From: JAVBLU01 sp031553225
Lineage (GTDB): Bacteria; Bacillota; Clostridia; Christensenellales; UBA1750
Assembly: GCA_031553225.1 (NCBI GenBank)
Contig: JAVBLU010000001.1
Span: forward strand, 124,001-188,000
Reading direction: 5' to 3'
DNA length: 64,000 bases
How positions within the stretch are numbered: the stretch's first letter is position 1; each line of letters starts with the position of its first letter. The notes under the pieces are model-generated. The model did not search any database. It was not told the DNA's origin and saw only the letters and a program-made list of their open reading frames with translations. Of this stretch, positions 1 to 6,670 are shown in pieces. Made by a program: the position numbers and the translations under genes.

Positions 1-1028
1 GCTCGGACGCGCTGCGCTATGCCCTGGAGAGCGCCTGCCGCGAGCGGGTGCTCACCGCGCGCTACCCTATATGCGTGCTGCACGTGGACTTGCCCCCCGC
101 GCAGCTGGACGTGAACGTGCACCCGAACAAACTGGAAGTGCGCTTTTCGGACGAGGGCTTCGTGCGCTCGGCCGTGCAGATCGTGCTGCGCGAGGCGCTG
201 GAGCGCGCGGCGCAGGCCCCGCCTTCGGCGGACGCACCCACGCCCGCGGCAGAGGCTTCTACCGCAGAGGCTGCCGCCGCCCCGCAGCCCGACGCGCCGC
301 CTCAGGCGGCGCCCCCTGCGCCGGCCGTACGGCCGCCCCTGCCGCGCTTCACCGTTCCGGAGCCCCTTCCGCCGCAGGAGCTGCCCCGCATCATTGTGGA
401 GCCGCGCGCCCTGCCCCGCCTGCGGGAGGACGCACAGACCGTGCTGCCCCTCGCGCCGCCGCCGAACGCGGACATCGTCGGACAGGCCCTGCGCACGTAC
501 ATCGTCATCGACGCGGGCGACCGGCTTCTGCTGATGGACCAGCACGCCGCCCACGAGCGCCTGCTCTTTGAACGCTTCACGCGCTCGCTTCAAGAAGGAC
601 ACGGCGCACAGCCGCTGCTCTCTCCCTATCTGGTTGAACTCTCCCTGCGCGAGAAGGCTGCGGTGCTTGAGGAGGGCGAAGCGCTTGGGGCCATCGGCTT
701 TGACCTGTCGGACGCCCCCGGCAACGCCGTAGAAGTGCGCGCGGTTCCGCATATTCTGGGCAAGCCGCAGCTGCAGGCATTCTTCATGGACATGGTGGAC
801 AAGCTTTCTGATATACGCGGCGCAAAGCCGCTGGACGTGAAGAGGGATGCGCTTGTGCGCCTGGCCTGCCGCAAAGCGGTCAAGGGGGGCGATCCGCTCA
901 CCCCCGCGCAGATCCGTTCGCTGGTGCGGGACGCGCAGGAGGCGCCGCCCACCTGCCCGCACGGTCGGCCCATCTACATCGCCATCACGCGCGCCGAATT
1001 GGAACGCCGCTTCGGCCGAACGCAGTAG
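1..1028 (+). CDS. mutL: DNA mismatch repair protein MutL, 3' part (5' end outside window)
   Basis: The reading frame is already open at base 3, so the gene begins upstream; the visible part is 341 codons. It opens in the transducer domain with the family motif DVNVHPNKLEVRF, followed by a Pro/Ala-rich linker and the C-terminal dimerisation domain. That domain has DQHAAHERLLFE, which fits DQHA(x)2E(x)4E, the metal site of nicking-endonuclease MutL, plus ACRKAVKGGD and CPHGRP near the end. This is the endonuclease type used by bacteria without MutH, which fits a Firmicute. MutL links MutS mismatch recognition to strand incision. The queA-tgt genes follow on the same strand. Confidence 0.95.
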   Translation, partial: SDALRYALESACRERVLTARYPICVLHVDLPPAQLDVNVHPNKLEVRFSDEGFVRSAVQIVLREALERAAQAPPSADAPTPAAEASTAEAAAAPQPDAPPQAAPPAPAVRPPLPRFTVPEPLPPQELPRIIVEPRALPRLREDAQTVLPLAPPPNADIVGQALRTYIVIDAGDRLLLMDQHAAHERLLFERFTRSLQEGHGAQPLLSPYLVELSLREKAAVLEEGEALGAIGFDLSDAPGNAVEVRAVPHILGKPQLQAFFMDMVDKLSDIRGAKPLDVKRDALVRLACRKAVKGGDPLTPAQIRSLVRDAQEAPPTCPHGRPIYIAITRAELERRFGRTQ

Positions 1029-1177
1029 GCACCGCCGCACCCTGGCAAAGCCGCAAGCCGCCGGTTGGGCAGGCGCGGCGAGAATGCAATAGACAATCAA
1101 CGTATGAGCCGACGCGCACGCGTCGCCGGCAAACCCCGGTGATGCGCGCGACCCGGCACCGATAGGGACGTGATTAT

Positions 1178-2200
1178 CTGCGCACCTCCGATTTTGACTA
1201 CGAACTCCCGCAGGAGCTGATCGCTCAGACGCCGGCGCAGCCGCGCGACGCCTCGCGTCTGCTCGTGCTTCATCGTAAAACCAACGCCCTGGAGCACCGC
1301 ACTTTCCGCGAACTGCCGCAGTACCTGCACCCCGGGGACGCGCTGGTGCTGAACCGCACGAAGGTGCTGCCCGCCCGCCTTCTGGGCACGAGGCAGGGAG
1401 GCGGCGCGGCCGAGGTGCTGCTGCTCAAGCGTCTGGACGCCACGCGCTGGGAGGCGCTCGTGCGCCCCGGCCGCCGCATGCCCGTCGGCTCCACGGTGTC
1501 CTTCGGCGAAGGCGCGCTCACCTGCCGCATGCAGGAAACCACGCCCGGGGGCGGGCGCATCGTCGCCTTCCGCTTCGAGGGCGCGTTCGAGGAGCACCTT
1601 GACCGTCTGGGCCGCATGCCTCTGCCGCCCTACATCACCACACAGCTGGACGACCCCTCGCGCTACCAAACCGTGTACGCGCGCGAGGAGGGCTCGGCCG
1701 CCGCTCCAACGGCAGGCCTTCATTTCACGCCGGAGCTCCTGGAGCGGATCGAGGGCATGGGCGTGTCCGTCGTGTCCGTACTGCTGCACGTGGGGCTGGG
1801 CACCTTTCGGCCCGTGCAGGAGGAAGAGATTGAGAACCACGTAATGCATGAGGAGTGGTTCCAGCTCTCGCCGCAGGCCGCCGCGCTTCTGAACGAAACG
1901 CGCGGACGCGGCGGGCGCATCGTGTGCGTGGGCACCACCAGCGTGCGAACGCTGGAGAGCTGCGCGGGATCGGACGGAGCGCTGTCCGCCCGCACGGGCG
2001 ACACCGCCTTGTTCATATCGCCCGGGTACCGCTTTCGCGCGGTGGACGCGCTCGTGACGAATTTCCATCTGCCCAAATCATCGCTGCTCATGCTCGTATC
2101 GGCATTCTGCGGCCGGGAGACCGCGCTTGCGGCTTATGAAGAGGCCGTGCGGGAGCGCTATCGATTCTTTTCCTTCGGCGACGCCATGCTCATCGTATAG
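1178..2200 (+). CDS. queA: S-adenosylmethionine:tRNA ribosyltransferase-isomerase QueA, probable CTG start
   Basis: QueA transfers and isomerises the ribose of SAM onto preQ1 in tRNA, giving epoxyqueuosine. The frame encodes the QueA N-terminus RTSDFDYELPQELIAQTP and later TAGLHFTPELL and GTTSVRTLE, both family signatures. No ATG, GTG or TTG lies between the in-frame stop at 1163-1165 and this conserved N-terminus. The only initiator-like codon is CTG at 1178, exactly where ATG would be expected, with AGGG at 1164-1167 as a possible ribosome binding site. Starting at the next usual codon (GTG 1265) would remove about 29 conserved residues. Length from CTG is 340 residues, normal for the family. 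tgt follows after 11 bases, so the two are very likely cotranscribed. Confidence 0.93.
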   Translation: MRTSDFDYELPQELIAQTPAQPRDASRLLVLHRKTNALEHRTFRELPQYLHPGDALVLNRTKVLPARLLGTRQGGGAAEVLLLKRLDATRWEALVRPGRRMPVGSTVSFGEGALTCRMQETTPGGGRIVAFRFEGAFEEHLDRLGRMPLPPYITTQLDDPSRYQTVYAREEGSAAAPTAGLHFTPELLERIEGMGVSVVSVLLHVGLGTFRPVQEEEIENHVMHEEWFQLSPQAAALLNETRGRGGRIVCVGTTSVRTLESCAGSDGALSARTGDTALFISPGYRFRAVDALVTNFHLPKSSLLMLVSAFCGRETALAAYEEAVRERYRFFSFGDAMLIV

Positions 2201-2211
2201 GAGGACACGGC

Positions 2212-3333
2212 TTGTTCCGCTTTGAACTGCTTCACGAGGACCCGTCCGGCGCGCGGCTTGGGCGCTTGCACACGCCCCACGGCACCATCGACACGCCCTG
2301 CTACATGCCCGTCGGTACCCAGGCCAGCGTTAAGGCCGTCACGCAGCGCGACCTGCGCGAGATGGACGCGCAGATCATTCTGGCGAACACGTACCATCTG
2401 GCCATGCGCCCGGGCGAGGAGCTCATCCGGCGCGCGGGCGGGCTGCACCGCTTCATGAACTGGGAGCGGCCCATCCTTACGGACTCGGGCGGTTTTCAGG
2501 TGTTCTCGCTTGCCGGCCTGCGCAAGGTGGAGGAGGACGGCGTCACCTTCCAGTCGCACATCGACGGCACGCGCCACTTCTTTACGCCCGAACGCGCCAT
2601 CGCCATAGAGAACGCGCTGGGCGCGGACATCATCATGGCCTTTGACGAGTGCTCGCCTTATCCCTGCGATGAGGCGCGCGCGCAGGCCGCCGCCGAGCGC
2701 ACGCACCGCTGGGCCGCGCGCTGCAAAAGCGCGCATACGCGCGAGGATCAGGCGCTCTTCGGCATCGTGCAGGGCGCGTTCTATCCGCGCCTTCGCCGCG
2801 AATCCGCCAAGGCGCTTACGGATATGGAGTTCCCTGGCTACGGCATCGGCGGGCTGTCCGTTGGCGAACCAAAGGCCGTCATGTACGAGATGCTGCCCAT
2901 CGTGACGGATCTGCTGCCTCGGGAAAAGCCGCGGTACCTGATGGGCGTAGGCTCGCCAGACTGCCTTCTGGAGGGCGCCCTGCGCGGGGTAGACATGTTT
3001 GACTGCGTGCTGGCCACGCGCGTGGCGCGCAACGGCACGGCGCTGACCGGGCGCGGTCGGCTGGTGGTGCGCAACGCCGCCCACGCCGAGGATTACCTGC
3101 CCTTGGACGAGGGCTGCGGCTGCTACGCCTGCCAAAATTACTCCCGTGCCTACATACGGCACCTGTTTAAGGCTGAAGAGATTCTGGCGCTCCATCTGAT
3201 CAGCATCCACAACCTGCACTTTTTACTCGCACTGATGAAAGATGCGCGCGCCGCCATCGCGCAAGACCGTTTCGCCGCTTTCAAGGCCGATTTTTTCGCC
3301 CAATACGGCACGGACGGTCTGGGCAAATTCTAG
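2212..3333 (+). CDS. tgt: tRNA-guanine transglycosylase
   Basis: Tgt exchanges G34 of GUN-anticodon tRNAs for preQ1, the step before QueA. The 373-residue protein is normal length. Asp91 in DSGGFQVF and Asp264 in FDCVLATR match the general acid/base and nucleophile of the family. The C-terminal zinc site is visible as CGCYAC followed by His. The start is TTG at 2212, preceded by AGGAGG at 2200-2205 that overlaps the end of queA, so translational coupling is likely. With queA this gives preQ1 insertion and conversion; queG and preQ1 synthesis genes are not in the window. Confidence 0.96.
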   Translation: MFRFELLHEDPSGARLGRLHTPHGTIDTPCYMPVGTQASVKAVTQRDLREMDAQIILANTYHLAMRPGEELIRRAGGLHRFMNWERPILTDSGGFQVFSLAGLRKVEEDGVTFQSHIDGTRHFFTPERAIAIENALGADIIMAFDECSPYPCDEARAQAAAERTHRWAARCKSAHTREDQALFGIVQGAFYPRLRRESAKALTDMEFPGYGIGGLSVGEPKAVMYEMLPIVTDLLPREKPRYLMGVGSPDCLLEGALRGVDMFDCVLATRVARNGTALTGRGRLVVRNAAHAEDYLPLDEGCGCYACQNYSRAYIRHLFKAEEILALHLISIHNLHFLLALMKDARAAIAQDRFAAFKADFFAQYGTDGLGKF

Positions 3334-3390
3334 CGCCGAACGGTTCCTTCCCCGCCGCCACAGTTGCGTCGTCCTGAACGGGGGGTTCCC

Positions 3391-4542
3391 ATGGAGTTTT
3401 TTACCGGCCTGAGCATTCTGGCCGCGCCGATCCTCGGTTTTACCTTCATCGCCATCGATTATGCGCGCCACCGGTCTGTGGACGAGGTGCAGCGCCGCAT
3501 CGTCTTTTTCATCATCGGCGTGGCCACAGCGGCCATCTTCAGCGAGCTTTGTTACGACCTGTTTGCAGGAAAGCCCGGCGCGCTGGCCTACAACGCGGTG
3601 TACTGGAGCAACGTCGTGTACTTTGTCTTCCAGTTTATCGCCTATGCCTCGGTGATGATCTACATCGATTATAGCGCCAACCGCGATCCCCGCCGCATCG
3701 GCAAGCTGTGCGTCATCATCGGGGCTCTGTGCGTCGTAAACATCGCGCTCCTCATTCTGAACACCGGACGTGGCTTTTACTTCTACATCGACGAGGGCAA
3801 CCGCTATGTGCGCGGCGATATGTATTTTTTACGCCTGCTTGTCAGCTATGCGCCGCTGCCTTTTACCGCCGCCGACCTGTACCTCAGCCGCAAAAACGTC
3901 ACGCGGCACCAGATCAACCTGCTGCTTTTGTTTTTTGTGCCCACGTGCATCGGCGCCATGATGGACCTGTTCGCGCCCGGGTCGCGGCTCGTGTGGCCAT
4001 GCTTTTTCTGCACGGTGCTGTTTGCGTATCTGTTCATCATCGGCGCGGAGACGCGCACGGACAGCCTGACGGGTTTGCACAACCGCAGAAGCTGCGAGGA
4101 GTATTTGGCTTCGCTGGCACGGTCTTCGCGCTTAGAAGCGTATACTTTCATCATGATCGACATGGACGGATTCAAGCAGATCAACGATCTATACGGGCAT
4201 GCGGAGGGCGACAAAGCCCTGTGCACGGTGGCAGAGCTTCTGCGCGGCAGCGTGCGCCGCTTCGATTTTGCGGCGCGGTACGGCGGCGACGAATTCCTGC
4301 TCATCCTTAAGTCGCACGCGCTGGCCGATGAGACCGTTGCGCGCATCCAAAGCAACCTGCAAGCGTTCAACGACAGCCGTGCGCATCCCTACACGCTCTC
4401 CATGAGCATCGGATGTGACGTGTACGAGGCGGCCGACACGCGCACCCCCTGGGCCTTTCTGGGCCACGTGGACCAGCTGATGTACCGCTCCAAGCAGGAG
4501 CGCAGGCTGTACGACACCGAGGCCCCGCCCGCGCAAGGGTAA
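3391..4542 (+). CDS. Membrane-bound GGDEF diguanylate cyclase
   Basis: Predicted to make cyclic di-GMP from two GTP at the inner face of the membrane. Residues 1 to about 220 form six or seven hydrophobic segments with no recognisable ligand-binding domain, resembling the 7TM-type sensor half of many GGDEF proteins. The GGDEF domain follows, with LTGLHNRR near 225, DMDGFKQIND, and an intact active-site GGDEF at residues 298-302. RRFD just before it fits the RxxD inhibitory site, so product feedback is expected. I chose ATG 3391 because it has a G-rich ribosome binding site at 3380-3385; a farther start would add nine non-conserved residues. No EAL or PilZ gene is nearby. Confidence 0.9.
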   Translation: MEFFTGLSILAAPILGFTFIAIDYARHRSVDEVQRRIVFFIIGVATAAIFSELCYDLFAGKPGALAYNAVYWSNVVYFVFQFIAYASVMIYIDYSANRDPRRIGKLCVIIGALCVVNIALLILNTGRGFYFYIDEGNRYVRGDMYFLRLLVSYAPLPFTAADLYLSRKNVTRHQINLLLLFFVPTCIGAMMDLFAPGSRLVWPCFFCTVLFAYLFIIGAETRTDSLTGLHNRRSCEEYLASLARSSRLEAYTFIMIDMDGFKQINDLYGHAEGDKALCTVAELLRGSVRRFDFAARYGGDEFLLILKSHALADETVARIQSNLQAFNDSRAHPYTLSMSIGCDVYEAADTRTPWAFLGHVDQLMYRSKQERRLYDTEAPPAQG

Positions 4543-4566
4543 GCCGCAGGGCCTTACAGCGCAAAG

Positions 4567-4604
4567 AGAAGCCCGAAAACGAATTGCATCGTTTGCGGGC
4601 TTCT
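4567..4604. terminator. Bidirectional intrinsic terminator
   Basis: Nine-base arms AGAAGCCCG and CGGGCTTCT enclose a further AAACGA/TCGTTT helix. It sits between the end of the diguanylate cyclase gene and the 3' end of the minus-strand tRNA-Trp, so it can serve both. The minus strand has the better T-rich tail. Confidence 0.7.
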
Positions 4605-4608
4605 TGGT

Positions 4609-4682
4609 TGGCAGGGGTAGAAGGACTCGAACCCTCAAGGACGGTTTTGGAGACCGTTATGTTACCATTACATCATACCCCT
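4609..4682 (-). tRNA. tRNA-Trp (anticodon CCA)
   Basis: Read on the minus strand, the 7-bp acceptor AGGGGTA/TACCCCT closes the cloverleaf. The D stem is ATGT/ACAT. The anticodon stem ACGGT/ACCGT carries loop CTCCAAA, placing CCA at positions 34-36. The T arm contains GGTTCGAGTCC. The discriminator is G, as expected for tRNA-Trp, and the CCA end is encoded. It is a single tRNA, divergent from the kinase gene at 4753, and terminates at the hairpin at 4567-4604. Confidence 0.95.
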
Positions 4683-4752
4683 GTGCAGAACGCATATGAT
4701 TATAACCGCGGCGCGGGACATTCGTCAAGCAAGAATTTTCGAGGTGAGCTGC

Positions 4753-5307
4753 ATGCGAAAAGTCATCATGGTGGCCGGGTGCGTGGCCGCCGGCAAATCC
4801 AGCTTCGCGCAGCGCCTGTCCTTGGCGCTGGCCATCCCCTGCTTTATGAAGGACACGATCAAGGAGACACTGGCCGCCTCGGTGCATACGAGCACGTACG
4901 AGGAAAACCAGGAGCTCTCCCACGCCGCCTTCGGCATGCTCTGCTACGCCGCGGCCGCGCACCTGGCCGCCGGAAGCGATGTGTTGCTGGAGAGCAATTT
5001 TCGCCCGCATGAAGCGCAGTCGCTGCGGCAACTCATAGCGGCATCGGGCGGGCGCTCGCTTTCCTTTGTGCTGGCGGGCGACATGCGCACGCTTTACCAG
5101 CGCTTCATTGCGCGGGACGCCTCGCCTGAGCGCGATCCCATTCACAAATCGCACGGTACGCCCGCCTTTGAAAGTTTTGCCGGCAGCCAGGCGGCCATGG
5201 CCGTATTCGACGCGGGCGGCGAGCGCATTGTGGTCGATACGACGGATTTTTCCCTCGTGCCCTACGAGGCGCTCATAGAGCGCGCGGCGCTCTTCCTGCG
5301 GAGTTAG
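4753..5307 (+). CDS. P-loop AAA/zeta-toxin-like kinase
   Basis: A 184-residue protein beginning with a Walker A loop, GCVAAGKSSF, near residue 9. It has the compact layout of AAA_33 or zeta-toxin/chloramphenicol phosphotransferase-like kinases: a short helix, KDTIKETL, then LLESNFRP where a strand-end acidic residue usually sits, and a lid region rich in Arg. The acceptor substrate cannot be read from sequence. ATG 4753 has GAGGTGAG upstream at 4741; an in-frame start at 4696 would add residues unlike the family. The stop overlaps the convergent permease gene by four bases. Confidence 0.75.
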   Translation: MRKVIMVAGCVAAGKSSFAQRLSLALAIPCFMKDTIKETLAASVHTSTYEENQELSHAAFGMLCYAAAAHLAAGSDVLLESNFRPHEAQSLRQLIAASGGRSLSFVLAGDMRTLYQRFIARDASPERDPIHKSHGTPAFESFAGSQAAMAVFDAGGERIVVDTTDFSLVPYEALIERAALFLRS

Positions 5308-6386
5308 CCGCCTTTGCGGCGAGAAGGTTCGTGCGGCTTGCGGGGCGGAGGCGTTGCAACCGAGAAGTGCTCGTCGTTCGCCGCCCGCCACGCCGCGCGC
5401 ACGATGAGGACGACCGGCACCGCAAAGAGCATACCCATTACGCCGCCCACGCCCCCGCCCACGAGCAGCGCCATGATGATGGCCACGGGGTGCAGGCCCG
5501 AACCCTGCCCGATGACGCGCGGGGTGACGAAGGCGCTCTCAAACTGCTGCACGCCGAATATGCACGCAGCCGTGATGAGCACCGTGGACAGCCGCATGGA
5601 GGCCGCCGCGACGATGAGCGCCGGCACGGCTCCTAGAAAAGGCCCGAACACCGGGATGAGATTGAACACGGCCATGCCCGCGCCGAGCACCAGATAGCCG
5701 TCCAGACCGACGAATGCCAAGGCGATGGCCGTGAGCGTGCCCGTGATGAGCGACACGGTGATTTGCCCGCGCACGTAGGTGGCAAGTACGCGGCGCGCGG
5801 CCTTGCCGGCCCGTATGGCCATGGGGCGCTTGCTCGCCGGAAGCAGCAGCTGAAGCCGTTCGAAGATGGCCTGGCGGTCGCGCAGCAGATACACGGCAAC
5901 GACTGGCACGAGGAAGATGCGAGCGATCACGCTCGTCATGGAGCCAGCCATGCCTGGTATGCGGGCAACAAAGCCGCCGATCACGGCAGACATGCGCGCC
6001 GGGTCCAGGGCCAAACTGTCCATAGGCGCTCCCAGGCCCAGCTCGGTCAGCCAGTCGTCCAAAGACCGCAGGAATGTCCACATGGCGCTTAGGTAGCTGG
6101 GCATGCGGTCGATCAGGTCCCTGATCTGCCGTGCGAAGACCGGCACGACCACCACGAGCAGCCCCGTTATTGCCAGGATGACGATGAGCACGGTAAGCGC
6201 CGCCGCAATGCCCCGCTTTATGCGCCGCTCCAGCAGCGCCGTCAGCGGATACGACAGGAAGGCCACCGTCATGCCGCCCACAAGCACGCCGGCCGCGCTT
6301 AACAGCGGCTGGCGCCACACCCAAAGGAGCAACAGCCCCAAGATGATGCCGATGACGGCGAAGGTATATTTGATGAACCTGTCCAT
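5304..6386 (-). CDS. AI-2E family (PerM/YdiK-like) membrane permease
   Basis: A 360-residue polytopic membrane protein. It shows the AI-2E/PerM layout: two N-terminal hydrophobic segments, a membrane-proximal stretch with RDLIDRMPSYL, then a hydrophobic C-terminal half containing GLDGYLVLGAGMAVFNLIPVFG broken by short loops and ending GGVGGVMGMLFAVPV, a strongly conserved family feature. Members export or exchange small solutes (autoinducer-2 or ions); the substrate cannot be assigned here. It is monocistronic and convergent with the kinase gene. The C-terminus is short and basic. Confidence 0.88.
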   Translation of the reverse strand: MDRFIKYTFAVIGIILGLLLLWVWRQPLLSAAGVLVGGMTVAFLSYPLTALLERRIKRGIAAALTVLIVILAITGLLVVVVPVFARQIRDLIDRMPSYLSAMWTFLRSLDDWLTELGLGAPMDSLALDPARMSAVIGGFVARIPGMAGSMTSVIARIFLVPVVAVYLLRDRQAIFERLQLLLPASKRPMAIRAGKAARRVLATYVRGQITVSLITGTLTAIALAFVGLDGYLVLGAGMAVFNLIPVFGPFLGAVPALIVAAASMRLSTVLITAACIFGVQQFESAFVTPRVIGQGSGLHPVAIIMALLVGGGVGGVMGMLFAVPVVLIVRAAWRAANDEHFSVATPPPRKPHEPSRRKGG

Positions 6387-6485
6387 GCGCGTCTCCCCTT
6401 TTAAAGAGCCCCTCGCCCTCTACGCGTATTATACCGTAGGAGTACGCCTTCATGTCAATGTGCTTGGAAAAGACAGCCGTTTCGT

Positions 6486-6515
6486 TTGACGCGGCGGCAC
6501 GAGCCATGGTATAAT
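6486..6515 (+). promoter_or_regulatory. Sigma-A promoter of the Mn2+ riboswitch and ATPase transcript
   Basis: TTGACG at 6486-6491 and TATAAT at 6510-6515 are separated by 18 bases. Transcription would start near 6522, just before the riboswitch aptamer. Confidence 0.85.
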
Positions 6516-6526
6516 CACCCAAGCAT

Positions 6527-6616
6527 AAGGGGAGTAGTCAGCCGGAGGACCGGCGCATGACGCCGCCAACCCCGACGCGATATGCGTCCGGCGCATGATG
6601 AAATGACAAGACCTTA
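6527..6616 (+). promoter_or_regulatory. yybP-ykoY (manganese) riboswitch aptamer
   Basis: The aptamer hallmarks are AAGGGGAGTAG at 6527-6537 and CAAGACCTT at 6608-6615, whose ends pair as the closing helix (AAGG with CCTT). Two GC-rich internal helices lie between them. This class senses Mn2+ and controls Mn efflux genes, including the P-type ATPase YoaB of Lactococcus. The 3' strand of the closing helix is also the 5' arm of the terminator that follows. Mn2+ binding should therefore block the terminator and switch the ATPase gene on (mechanism known for the class; assignment here by reading). Confidence 0.9.
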
Positions 6617-6644
6617 CCGCATAAAGCGGTATAGGTTTTTTTTT
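6611..6644 (+). terminator. Riboswitch-controlled terminator
   Basis: The arm ACCTTACCGC pairs with GCGGTATAGGT across the loop ATAAA and is followed by eight or nine T residues. Its 5' arm overlaps the closing helix of the Mn2+ aptamer, so the two structures are mutually exclusive. The ATPase start codon is 26 bases downstream. Confidence 0.88.
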
Positions 6645-6670
6645 ACCGGCAACTGAAAGGGGATACGTCG

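Noticed and set aside
1097..2068. Long minus-strand ORF opposite queA
   Set aside because: It is an antisense frame produced by high GC; the opposite strand encodes QueA with clear motifs.
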